Shown here in pieces: positions 23,018 through 34,351 of a stretch of DNA of 64,000 nt. Position numbers and translations under genes: made by a program. This DNA is from Pinus tabuliformis. Lineage: Eukaryota; Streptophyta; Pinopsida; Pinales; Pinaceae. The notes beneath the pieces were generated by a model. That model did not search any database and was not told the origin of the DNA. It worked only from the letters and a program-made list of their open reading frames with translations. The DNA is taken from assembly GCA_031772625.1 (NCBI GenBank), contig CM062819.1, positions 1,234,938,955 to 1,235,002,954 on the forward strand, read 5' to 3'. Position 1 is the stretch's first letter, and the number at the start of each line of letters is the position of its first letter.

Positions 23018-24570
23018 TTATTGGGGTTGGGTAAAGGTTGAGCAGGCAGATGAAAAGGTTGAAACAATGGAGGTAAAGGTAATGGTGGCATAGGTTGACT
23101 CAGCTGAGGTAATGATGGTTGTGGCATTGGGTAAGGTGCATATGTAGGAGGGTATGATTACATAGGTGTAGGATAGGAATGATGTGAATGGTTTGGCCCT
23201 CTCCATCCTTGTTTCCAATATTGGGAGGGTTGTCCATACTAATATTGGTTCACATGTTTCCAATATTGGGAGGGTTGTCCATACTGATATTGGTTCAAGA
23301 ACCATACCTGCACTTACCTGAGGCCAATTTCTTTGTGCTCCCATGGCATGCAGTGATTCAACTTCAGGTTGTCCACCCTCAAGTACAAATTCAAACCCAG
23401 GTATGGAGGGACATTTTTCTGTAGCATGGTTCTCTACACACATTGCACATCTATTAGTTTCTTTAATATCGAGAGGACATTCTCTTAAATGATTCTTTCT
23501 TCTACATCTTGGACAAAAAAAAGACAATGACTCTTTCTCTTCTAAAAGTTTTTGCTGAAACTTCAAAGAGTCTATTTTTTAACTAACAGTATTCATTATT
23601 TCAATTTCCATATTGTCCATTTTTTTTTTCTAATCCAATAATCATAACATCAGTAGATTCAGTTTTCCTGTTTCTATTTCGAATTCCTTTACTGGATCTA
23701 TATTGGTTCCTCGAGAATTTCCTGCACAAGTCACAGATCTCATCAAAAGGTTTTTGAGCAATATCCCCTTGTCGTAATAGATTTAGATTATTCCTAGCAT
23801 TATCAGTGAGCCCATGTAAGAACAAGGTTCTAATGGTACTTGGATCAAATTTGTGCTTTGACCTTTGGAGGATGTACAAGAATCTCTCCAAGTAGTCCTC
23901 TAACATCTCATCATCATATTGCACAATAGTAAATATTTCATCTTGAATATCTCTAGTTTTACAATATTCCAGATACTTCGATAAGAACACTCTCTTCATT
24001 TGCTCCCAAGAAGTTACCTCCTAGTCCCATGAACCAACGTAGTGTTGCGTCCTTGAGAGTTGCAGGAAACAACTTTAAATTCTAGGCATCAGATGAATAA
24101 TCATAACTTCTACACAAAATATCAAACTCAAATAAGAAAGAGTCTGGGTCTTCATGTACCTTACCATAGAAATGAGGAAGAGCTGATGGTGAAATATTTT
24201 TCATTTGTACTTGTGTATTAGGATTCACAATCGGGAATCCGAAAGTGGACTGTTCCTCATTTACTTGATTTTCACCACTTCCTTCTGCATGGTCTTCCTC
24301 ATCTGCCATTGTTTTTCTTCCACACGAACCACTCTCAACAGGCTGAGAAGGCTGACTATGGATTCCAATAGTCCCCTTCTTCCCCTTTATGGGCTGTGTC
24401 ACACCTGGACCACTGCTACCAGAGCCCAAGTGGACTGTTCCTGTGTGATGAGTCTAAGTTTGTTTAGAATTTCTGCCTGCAAAAGAAGGCCCAATATGAG
24501 ATTTTGTTTCAGATTTGTCAGTATTTCTTTGGCATCTAGTGCGCTTCGGACCCCTACCCCTTTTAGGCAT
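23018..24570 (-). pseudogene. Element A gag with two zinc knuckles
   Basis: The start is the ATG at 24,568-24,570 (MPKRGRGPKRTR, a basic N-terminus). The frame then passes a TAG near 24,455 into 24,082-24,429 (PHFYGKVHEDPDSFLFEFD) and 23,601-23,999 (a capsid core with DIQDEIFTIVQYDDEMLEDY and LFLHGLTDNARNNL). Two knuckles follow at about 23,430-23,530: CPRCRRKNHLREC and CAMCVENHATEKC. Proline-rich sequence follows to 23,018. Several stops and frameshifts are present. Confidence 0.85.
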
Positions 24571-24739
24571 TCATTTCAAAAAAATGACAAAACGAAATTC
24601 AAATAAAAACTACAATTTTCAAAAAAATAAATCAACACCTATAAATTCCTTCAAACAATAGAAGCACACTACAGAAAAAAATAATAGCAGACTTACCCCT
24701 ATTGCAAAAAATGGAAAATTCTTACCAATTCAAATTGCC

Positions 24740-24757
24740 TCCCCGACAACGGTGCCA
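24740..24757 (-). other. Element A primer-binding site (Athila/Tat type)
   Basis: The minus strand reads TGGCACCGTTGTCGGGGA, three bases inside the 5' LTR. It is close to the TGGCGCCGTTGCCGGGG-type site used by Athila/Tat elements, differing at two positions. Confidence 0.85.
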
Positions 24758-24760
24758 AAA

Positions 24761-26857
24761 TGTTGGGTGCAGGAATTGCACTTAAGAAAACTCCTCAACA
24801 CTTAATTGTCAACCCGGGGGTTTCGTAAACTTAGAGACGAAGCACAGGCAATGCCAGAAGTGGTATGAACTTTTCCTATTCCTAATCCTACTTCTTAAAG
24901 GAAATGTTTGCAGAATCAGACATAAAACAATCTTAAAGGTAATTGACACCAAAGCAACTCTAGTGCTGGAATGTAAAAGAACAATTTGCAAGTAAATCAA
25001 GTAAAGGAGTTTTCACACAACTGGAAGCAATCTTAAATGTTGGAATGAAATGCTATGTTTATCTTCAGATAGATGGCTAACAATCTAACAAGTGGGCCCT
25101 TGCAGAGATCTGTTTTCCTCTTGATCTTCCTTCTACACAAACAACCTGTTCTTGTACTATTGCAATCTGCTTGCACTAGTGCAAGTATAGTGCCTCTGTG
25201 TAAAAGTATATTTTACCTCCCTTACTGAAGATTTATGTCTTTGTGGAGGTGCTCTAAGCCTCAGGGCTTAGAGCACTTTGTTTCTGTGACAAGAGACCAG
25301 CTCTTGCACCAAGGCAGAGTTTCCTTCAACTAAGTTTCCAATTTACTTTCAAAAAGATTGAAAGACGTGCTGAAAATAATTGCAATTGCAAACAAAATTT
25401 TGAGATAAATTATCTATGGAAAAGAAATGCTTTAATTAATTAAATCTTGCAATGGAAGTAAACTTCATGAAATGAAAGCAACTCGAAGTAATCAAAGCAG
25501 TAGTCTAAGTGATCTGCATGTATCAGCTAGCTTCAACAATCCACTTAAAATGTTTCTGTTCTTTGTTCATAAGTCATAAAATGCAAGTATAAAGTGTCTA
25601 TGATAAATTCATGTAATCGTTCTCAAACCCTTCAAAAATGCACAATTAATGTTAAGGATGATCATTGAAATTAATAATATATTTGCTTGCAGAAACAACT
25701 TAAAATGGTAAGAAATAAGAGAAATGCAATATTTGCTATGAAAGGAATAACTGAACCGGAGTGCAGGAAACTACATGCACTAGTACAGGAAGATGCTTCC
25801 TGCACAATCCAAGCGGAAGCAAATCGAGACCAGAATTGCGAGTAAAGAAATGCAAGAAAGGAATTACAAGAAATACATAAACTCAATCAACTTTCAAGCA
25901 TGGATATGCTCACTTAACTATGAAATAGATTTAAATCAGAACTTCAGAAGTAAATTTAAAAACTGTTCACACCATGCAACTGCAAAGGGAAATATTCACA
26001 CAGTATTTCCAAATGACGAAAGCACAAGGGTAAACGAGCTGGGTTGGCTGGGCCCTAGCCAACTAGCTCATTTCCTGTTTAAGAAACGAGACGATTCAGC
26101 ACTCAAGTACGCATGAAAGATAAATTAAACACAACGTATGAATAACATGGTGAGTTCCTTGTATTACTTGATCAACAAATGTACATAGTAGTGCGAGTCT
26201 AGCCCAGAGCCGAGGGTGATACCAAATTACATAGAAAATGAAATTACAACCTAAGGATCGCTAGCTAGTTCTACCTACAATCTACATTTTATACATTCTT
26301 TCGGCCTTAGCCATATTCCACTAATTACAGTCATTTTCCTATTCAGGCCTTTCGGCCAAACGGACTAACAACCAAACATTACAAAATCAGCTATTAGTTA
26401 TAATAGAACATGTACTTCGCTGGCTGTAGACCATCCTTGGAAAATATCCCTGACTGTGTGCCACTGATATCCATCCTCAGTTAATCAGCAATTGAACTCG
26501 GAGTCATGGATCAAAATGTTTGCGTGGAAAGATTCAGCTCACGGAAATCTCAGAACAATCATCGTTGGCGGTGCAGGAATCTGCCTGCACTGATCATGCT
26601 AACTCATAATTAACACTTAGTTTCTCAATTACTTCTAGGAAATTAACATAAGTTACAAGAGGTACTTAATAGGCATGAAATCTATGTAAAAATGATTAAT
26701 AAAGCACTTTAATAAATCTTAATGTAAGATACGAAGCATATGTAGGAATAGGTAGTTATCTTGGACTAGTGCAGGAAAGAGAGGTTTAAGTTGAGATAAA
26801 ACAAAGGTTAATGTTTATAGAAATGGGGTAAAAATATAGCAATTTGGGACACCAACA
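24761..26857 (-). repeat. Element A 5' LTR (intact)
   Basis: This 2,097-base copy starts TGTTGGG and ends CCAACA. It is unbroken and shows exactly where B entered the other copy (after CCATC at about 26,431-26,435). The frames 25,671-25,886 and 25,793-26,116 are within LTR sequence. Confidence 0.92.
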
Positions 26858-26862
26858 TTAGG

Positions 26863-28119
26863 TACATTTATCATTTACTTTTTGTGAATTAAATTTTAGC
26901 AAAAGTTTGACATTAAAATTAAAATTTTAGCAGAAATTACAGGATGTTGCAACTTCCCGTAATATCTCCATGGTTTTCATATATGCAGGATAGGTGGGAA
27001 AAATTTGAAAGTTACTAGGTAATCCTCATTGTTCAAGGATGGTGAAACTACTATTTTTCTCTCGAAAAGGTTCACGGAGGTGCCTGGTCAACGTTGGTCA
27101 AACTAGGTCACTTATGCAGAAAATCCCTTGTTTTGAGCACAAAATTAGGGTAGTTTTGGATTTTGAGGGATTTCTCCCAAATTCTAGTGATAAGAAGGAT
27201 GTATTTGACCTGTTAGCCTTCATCTAGGATTTTCATAAATACATTTGAACATTTTTAGTCATTTGGTTACAAAAACACTTGTATAAATATGTAGGATTTG
27301 AGGTAGAAAGACATATTATGTCATGTTATGTTTTATGAACTATTGCTACTTGGTTAAATTGATAAAAAGTTTCTCATGTTTTCATTGTGCTTAGTGGATG
27401 ATTCTTAGGCTATTCTTCAAGTTCTTTTAGCTGGTTTTCAACTTAAGTGTGCAAGCAAAGCGTGAAGGGCCCCCATTGCCAAGCTTGTGCACTTGTTTTT
27501 GTATGGTATGGTATTTTAGTTTGCTACAATTTCATTGTGTTAATTTATTATTCATTTGAATATTATTTTAAAATATTGGTTGTTGTTATGCTTGACAAGA
27601 AGTATTATGAAGTTACCTCCTGCAAAGGAGCTTGATATTCCTTTCATTCTCAATGGTTAAAATTGTGGCAATTTCATTGTGTTAATTTATTATGCATTTC
27701 AATATTATTTGACAATATTGGCTGTTGTTATGCTTGAAAAGAAGTATTATGAAGTGACCTCATGTAAAGGAGCTTGATATTCCTTTCATTCTCAATGGTT
27801 AAAATTGTCAAAATTGCTCATTTTGGTCAAATTGCTTATGTGTGATTGGATTGTTTAAATTTGGTTAATTAATTATTTGATTGATAGTAATTGATGGTCT
27901 AAAAGTGTTGATTTCATCAATGGAATCTTTTTATATCCATCTCATGTAAGAGAGATTGAAGTTTTCTTGGTAACAATGCTTAAGATCTCAAGCTAGTTAA
28001 AGTGTTAGTTTTTTAGAATTAGTCTCTAAACCATAGATTTTGGTGTGCTTCTAAGTTCACGAATTCTGGATTGATAATAAAATTAATGATCTAATTTACA
28101 CCCTTAAATTGGACTAAAA
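26863..28119 (+). repeat. Element C 5' LTR, remaining portion
   Basis: It continues the C LTR after element A and aligns with the latter 1.25 kb of 34,352-35,718. The internal boundary is set by the primer-like site at about 28,124. The last bases read GGACTAAAA where the other copy has GGAATGACA, so the terminal CA is lost here. Confidence 0.85.
27526..27810 (+). repeat. Direct duplication of about 142 bases within the C LTR
   Basis: Two adjacent copies begin CAATTTCATTGTGTTAATTTAT and end GGAGCTTGATATTCC...CAATGGTTAAAATTG. The same pair is in the 3' LTR at about 35,124-35,410, so the duplication predates insertion of C. Confidence 0.8.
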
Positions 28120-28123
28120 TTTT

Positions 28124-28143
28124 TGACATCGTTTCCGAGGAAG
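28124..28143 (+). other. Element C primer-binding site (degenerate)
   Basis: TGACATCGTTTCCGAGGAAG follows the 5' LTR after a few T residues. Its layout (TGG-C-x-C-C-G-T-T-x-C-C-G-x-G-G-A) resembles the Athila/Tat primer site, with a G-to-A change at the third base. Confidence 0.6.
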
Positions 28144-28228
28144 AACATTTAGAGACTAGAAGCTTAGTTAATTCATTTAGTTTTCTCTTAAAAAAAAAAT
28201 TAAGTTTTTAGTTTAGTTATGTTTTGTT

Positions 28229-28907
28229 ATGGCTAGACAAAGAGATGAAAAGGTTAGATACACGAAACAAAATCCCCCAACCACTAAAGAAATAAAAAAT
28301 TCCAACTACTAATCCATTTACAAGACAAAACCTATCAAATTTCAAAAACAGGATGCTAAAAAATTTATTCAGTGAAGGAGGGTATGCCACCACAAGGATC
28401 TGCTTAAATCCTTGTCCACAATTTAGAATTGTCACTAGGGATGAGTTTTCATTTCAAAAGATAGAAGAAGAGAAAGGCATATATGAAGAGGATTCACAAA
28501 AGGATAACCTAGAAGATTTTTTTAAGTATACTTGTAAGGAGTACAAAGAGTCATTGGCCACATCCGATGAAGATCAAACATTAGAGCCAAAAATTGAAAA
28601 ATTTCTCTCCTGTCTATCACAAGATACCTTGTGCATTCATGAATGTAATGAACAAATTTTAGAAGAACTTTATGGTATGATAACAAAGGAAATTCAAGGA
28701 GACAAATATCATATCGAAACTTGGTTCCAAAGAGTCACTAGGCCACCATACGACTCCATGTTTCGATATTTCTTGGCATCAAATTTGTATGAACAATTGA
28801 TCTCTCATGTTAAAACATTCATTAAGGCATATTTTTCAAACTTAGATATGAGTTTACTTATGATCTTGTTATGCAAATGGATGCATTGGAAATTCTTTTA
28901 TGATTGA
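28229..28907 (+). pseudogene. Element C 5' ORF in gag position, unrecognised
   Basis: An ATG at 28,229 begins MARQRDEKVRYTKQNPP, a basic start like those of plant Gag proteins, and stops at about 28,311. Coding-like sequence resumes in another frame at 28,353-28,907 (about 184 residues) with acidic, helical composition: EEEKGIYEEDSQKDNLEDFF, ITKEIQGDKYHIETWFQR and FRYFLASNLYEQL. It has no zinc knuckle and no capsid motif that I recognise. Position just after the primer site suggests a Gag or Gag-like protein, but this rests on position only. Confidence 0.45.
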
Positions 28908-29289
28908 GGAATGTTTTATTTTTCCAGATAGAATAGGATAGTATAGAGGAATAAATGAATGAATTAAAAAAAATAAAATTGCATATTAAAATTAGTTCAA
29001 TATTGCATGAATAAAACTCATTTTGAGAGGATTTTATAACAAAATGCAGTTGTTATAGTCCTATTTTGGAGGACCATATGGACCCATTTTTAAAACATTT
29101 TTCTACACAAATAAGCCCTTTAAATCTATTTTCTAACCCATATTTAATTTTTCAATTTGCATCTCAAACGAAAAAAAATATGGTCAAAATAGTTACTAGG
29201 TCTCAAGCAGAAAATTCAAGAAAAGAGTTAGTATAGCTATGATTTGAGGGATTTAATCGACATATTTTTACAAGAAATTTATAGGGGAG

Positions 29290-29940
29290 ATGACCCTTAG
29301 AACCTAGTTTCCATTTCAATTTTAATCAACTCAAACTGACATTGTATGAAAATTTTATGCTCAAATTACTAACTGCTTGTCCTAAGATATGCATTGTGAC
29401 AATTCTACATATTGACTTTTCAGTGGCATATTTCACATATAAAATCATATTATTTAATTTTTTTTTTTTTTATAAGGGAGAAACAAATTCAAGTCTAGTT
29501 TAATCCACAATTTGAATCATCCCATTTGGAGATCATATGAAAACGTTATGCTACATTTAGTAACTGCATGTCTTAAAACCAACATGGTGAAACTCTGCCT
29601 CCTACGTTTGTTCATAAGTGTATTTGAGATATCAAATCAAACTATATTAAAACTATGTTTCTATTTTAGGTATTTACATGAATGTAAGTTGAAATCCAAG
29701 TGGAATCACATCAATCCATGCTAGAATGAAAAATTTATGCTCGAATTAGTGATTGTTGGTCTAGAAAGCAATTCACGAATAATCCCATCAAGTAAGGTGT
29801 TCATCAGTAGGTTTAACACGTAACTAAAAAAAAATTTGAAAACATATTTCTATTGTAAATATCCCTATGAATCCAATTCAATCTATATTTGGAATCACTT
29901 CAATTTCATATAAAATGAAGATTTTGTCAACAAAATACCG
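29290..29940 (+). repeat. Degenerate tandem array, four units of about 190 bases
   Basis: Units are aligned by a TTATGCTC-like core at about 29,354, 29,546, 29,734 and 29,925, giving periods of 192, 188 and about 190. Each core is preceded by an AATC(A/C)-x-(A/C)TCAAT or CCATTTGGA-type segment and ATATGAA/AGAATGAA. The units are diverged and not coding. Confidence 0.55.
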
Positions 29941-30884
29941 CGAGGAGATCTAGGATGGCCACCACTTTTCAACAGGTAAACAAATGCATTTTTCTTCATA
30001 TATCTTCTTTGGATTTGTTTATTTTAGGAATTTTTGCATTTATTTTATGTATTTATTATAATAATAAATACCGATCACCTTTATTCCCCCATCATATCAC
30101 ATTTTATTGCAGGAAATTCTTAGTTTTTGCAGGTCTCAGGAAGTCCAAAGGATCAAATCTATGAACAAGTGATTTTCAAAGTCAGAGTTTTCGAAATCCA
30201 TACATGAGAGTATATTCAAGTTAAACAAAGTGAAATATCATTTGAAATTGAGTTCTAAATCCTTGGAGATTGTTAGAAAAACCTCCCAGTGGATGACCGA
30301 CAGATACTTGAAGATGAATTGAGATCAAGGCAAAAGCCATGAAATGAATCATCAAAAGAAGAAGTCAAGTTTGAAGTCAAAGTCACATCAACTACTGAAG
30401 AAACCTCTCAAAATATCTACTATTCATAATTCCATTCATCCACCATGCTCTATGACATTTTCCTTCTTCCAAGTTTCACAATCCATTTATATTGAAGTCA
30501 AAATTCATCCATTTCACTTTCCATATACACAATCTTACCATACTCCCTTACTCCACCCACTTTCTCTTCCATTTCAGATTTACTTTAAAAAAGAAAAGAA
30601 AAAAAATGGAGTTTAGTTTTGAAAACTAGGAAACTGGCACAACATAAGCTCAAAATTCTCATTAGAAAACCAAGTCACATTCGCTGGTGAGAATTCACAA
30701 AAATAGTTACTTCATTTGTTTTTCCATGTCAAGTTTTCTTTACGCAGTTGAATAAAACAATTATCCATACAAACTTGAGGACAAGTTAACTCTTTAGTTG
30801 AGGGGAAGGTGCAAATAATTTTTGAGCTTTCTTAAGTAAATCTTTTTACAACCATTTGCACTGGTCTTTTGTTTTATATTTCAA

Positions 30885-31155
30885 GATCATAGGGTCTTGT
30901 ATGATCAGAGGGACCTGTTTTGAAGAAATCCATCAACATTATCTTTTGCAAGTGTTAAGAGGGACCTAAGATCTTGTCTTAATCAAAGGGAACTGAATTT
31001 CCAGTCATTCTTTGAGTAAAATTTCAGTTTCTAAGGGACCTGTAATGATTAGACAAAGGGATCTGAATTTCCATTCATATTTTGAAGACAATAAAGGAGT
31101 TTCAGAGGGTCCTGGAATGCTTATCTTGACAACGTCTTTGACAGAGGGACCTGTA
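30885..31155 (+). repeat. Cluster of GGGACCTG-type words
   Basis: AGAGGGACCTG, AGGGACCTAAG, AAGGGAACTG, AAGGGACCTG, AAGGGATCTG, AGAGGGTCCTGG and AGAGGGACCTG recur at intervals of roughly 30-60 bases, with GAATTTCCA-TTCAT-TTTTGA spacers in some. This is probably a decayed short tandem repeat within element C. Confidence 0.5.
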
Positions 31156-32949
31156 GCTTACTCCAACAATGAAATCTGAAATTTATGAGGTCTACAACTC
31201 CAACTAAGGATAGTCAGAAGAATAGAAATGAAGAAGCTTCAACTATAAAAAGAATGACCAAAGAAGTAATTGCAAAATCTACAAGGGAAATTTATTTTTA
31301 ATGTTTTATTTTTGACAAAATTTCTTCATTTAAAAATAATGTTAGTGTACCTATTTCCTCTTAATCATTACTCCCTTTCCATAACCCTTCACCCCTTCAC
31401 TTCACTTCAAGATCCCTTCACTCATTCATCTCATTTTTCCTTAAAACATCAAAAACGGGTATACAATTTTTCCAACAAGAACAAGGAAATATAAAGGTAA
31501 ATTGGTCATAGGGATACAAATATCAGTTTCAGAAGAATAAAAAGGATGTCTACATTAGACAAGGATGTCTTCTCTTAAAGAAATGCGTAATAAGGGTCTA
31601 CATTATGGCATAAAACATGGCATTATCAAGGAGTAAGAATTCTGTCAACAGAGAGTGTTCTCATTCAAGCCATTTATTTTTAATGTTGACAATTTCATTT
31701 GTCAATATATGAGAATTAATTTGGGTGCTTTCAAGAAACAAGAGATGAGATGCACAAGTTTCAAGAAAGAGGCACATAACCTAAGAAGCAACATGAAGTT
31801 GATATGGTAAATGACACCTACAGGAATTTCATTATGCCTATTATGTTTAAAAGTGTCAAAGAAGTCATCAGTGATATGAATACCTTGTCCTAATCTAATT
31901 CCTTTGTCCTAGTACATGTTTCATTATTTTTATTGAAACTATGACCACAACATGGGTACTAAAGTTATAAACCTAACTTGCTCATGTAAACCACGACTTG
32001 TTGGGTACTTTGTAATTGTTTTTAAGATCATTTACCTTTGACTCTGCCATACCCTTTCAATAATTCGAATCCAATGACTTAGTGAATAAGCTCAGGAGGA
32101 ATTTGGATACACTTAGGCATTTTCAACATGGTGTTACAATTTTACGCGGTAACCCTTATTCACCTAGAGTTTTGCCTAGATTTCATTATGAAATGATCTT
32201 GATTTTTTCATGCCACCATTCGACTGAATGTAAACCCTATGTTCTCCAACATAATTTAAAAGCATAATTATTCCCTGTGAATCAAACTGTGGGTGTTAAA
32301 TCCAAATTATTTTCCAAAGCATGTCTACCCTCTGAGAATTGCACTGTAGTTGTCTTCCTGTGACAATTTTTATGCCTCCCTCATCACAGAATATTTCCAA
32401 AATTTAATGAAACAAATACCACCATAAAAGACGAGATTTTATGTTGGCAAATAAAATTGTCAAACATAAAATCACTTCTGTTTTTCCAAAGCAAAATAGG
32501 GTGCCAAATTTTTTAAAAGACGGACTCAGGGTGATTTAGATAACTCAATTTGAGGGAATTTTGAAACAAACAATCTAAGAAGAACAATGTATTCATATTC
32601 TCACACGAAGACCATTTTGCTGAAGCAAGGAGCCATAGAGAGAAAATTTATGAGCCATAAAGAACAAATTTTTGAGCCACAAAGAACAAAATTTGGATTA
32701 ATTAGTCAGAAAAATTGGAACTTCTCCTCATCTTGGGTCAACACGTAAGAATTTATCCATATAAACCTCGATTGATATAAGGTTAGGAGTCTGGGAGTAA
32801 GATTTTTTTTTGGTGTGTTTTTTTTTTAACACATAGAGATAAAAAAACATAGTGTGCTAGAAAAAGGAAACTTTCAGTGACAAAAAAAAAGGGAATTTCA
32901 AAGATACAAGAGGAAATTTAAGAAAAAATGTTTAAAAAATAAAATCATT

Positions 32950-34288
32950 ATGATGTCCAGGGTTGAACTAACGAAATTTTATTTTTCATCAATTCATAAA
33001 GACTGTCTTGAATTGCTTGAAAGAAATCATTGGATTCCATTTCTGGAAAAATTTGGTGGGTATAATGAGAAAGTATGTGTGGAGTTTGTAGCTTCATTTG
33101 ATAGAGAAAAAGCTACTATAGGAAATATCACCATAAGACTGTCAGAAGATATCATGGAAAAAATCACTGGCCTTCTTCAAGTAGGAGAGAGATGCTTTAA
33201 AACCAAGCAATGGAAAGATAATTCATGGGGACCATTCATCTATAGATCTAGAGTGTCAGTAATCAATTGGAAAAAAGGAATATCTAGAAGTTGGCTAATG
33301 CATCCTTGGGATGAGATGGTATATATCATTCAAAAATTTATTACATGTGAAGGAAGGTTTAGTATAGTCTACTTATATCATGTAAAACTCTTACAACACT
33401 TGAAAGGTGACTACAAAATCAATATGCCTTACTACCTGTTGCAAAGTCTCACTAAGATGGCCAAAGGAGTGCAAAAACAAAACAATAATCCAGAAAAGAG
33501 TCTTTATCACAATGGGTTAATAAAAATGATCATTATGCATGAGCTTCAAAAACATAACTTTGTATGGAATCAATTCATAACAAGTAATGATTTTGAGGAG
33601 AGGAAAGATGATTCAGAAGAGGAACATATTTTTTTCCCAAGTGATGGTGAAGAAGAGGAAAACCTTCCAAGGGAAACCAGCTCAAAACTGCCCTTGGAGA
33701 AAAGAAAACAAGAAGTATAGTAAGGGAAGAGGAGAAATTACAAGAAAAATATAAGATCTTCTATACTTATGAAAGGAAATCCAAGAAACGCCCACATGCT
33801 CAGAAAGGACAAATTCTAGAGGAGAATGATGAAGCACAACAATATCAATATGATTATTTGCAAGCCTTGGAAGAACAAGAAGAAATAGAAAACCAAGTGG
33901 AGGAGATGCAAAATGAGATGCCAATGAATGAACAAGAACCCATAATTCTAGAAAAGGTAAAAGAGAAAACTACTTCAAAGAAGGATAAGAAAATTAAGAA
34001 ACTAAAAAGGACTGTAAAGGAAATGGAGGTTATTGAAAGGCACTTGAAACAAGAAAACAAACAGTTGAAAATCCAAAGCAAAAGAATTCAAAGGGAAAAT
34101 GAAAAATTAAAGAAGAGAAATAAGAGGTTGAAAGTGAGGGAAATTTTAATCTCCAAACATGCATATAAATAGTATCACCAAAAGAAGACATTGAAAACAA
34201 AGTACCAAAGGTTGCAGGTTCTTCACATGGCCCAAAACAATGTAGACATTTTATTGCAGGCAGTAAAGGAAATAGAAGCAGAGGAATA
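32950..34288 (+). pseudogene. Element C 3' accessory ORF, homologous to the A accessory ORF
   Basis: Frame 32,950-33,720 (256 residues) holds the domain shared with element A: WIPFLEKFGG, VCVEFVASF, WKKGISRSW, YIIQKFITCEGRF, YLYHVKLLQHL, MPYYLLQSLTKMAKG and LYHNGLI. It then becomes acidic (DDSEEEH...DGEEEEN). A slip near 33,690 in an A-rich stretch shifts to the frame 33,858-34,172, a strong coiled coil rich in K and E (KKDKKIKKLKRTVKEME, ERHLKQENKQLKIQSK). After a TAG at 34,171, sequence reads on to TAG at about 34,287 (LLQAVKEIEAEE). The ORF lies directly before the polypurine tract, the same place as in A. Function unknown. Confidence 0.65.
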
Positions 34289-34340
34289 GTGATAGGGACA
34301 CAGGGGCACTTTTTGTGCATAAGGACATACAATATCTTCC

Positions 34341-34351
34341 TTTTGGGGGAA
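34341..34351 (+). other. Element C polypurine tract
   Basis: TTTTGGGGGAA lies directly before the 3' LTR start TGCTGGG. It is short, but its position fits plus-strand primer function. Confidence 0.6.

Larger units (their letters stand above)
6364..26857 (-). mobile_element. Element A: Athila/Tat-like Ty3/gypsy retrotransposon, interrupted by element B
   Basis: The two LTRs are each 2,097 bases once B and one copy of its duplication are removed: 6,364-8,038 plus 15,391-15,812 on the left, and 24,761-26,857 on the right. The flanking duplication is a perfect TTAGG (6,359-6,363 and 26,858-26,862). On the minus strand the order is primer site, gag, protease, reverse transcriptase, RNase H, integrase, a long 3' region with an accessory ORF, then the 3' LTR. 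The primer site resembles that of Athila/Tat elements. About 12 differences in the first 170 LTR bases (about 7%) suggest an old insertion. All domains are broken. Confidence 0.9.
28908..32949 (+). other. Element C interior without recognisable coding sequence
   Basis: About 4 kb of AT-rich sequence between the two C ORFs, where gag-pol would be expected. I searched by eye on both strands for protease D-S-G, reverse transcriptase Y-x-D-D, RNase H and integrase motifs and found none. It contains degenerate tandem repeats at 29,290-29,940 and clustered GGGACCTG words at 30,885-31,155. The small open frames here have no recognisable domain. Confidence 0.6.
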
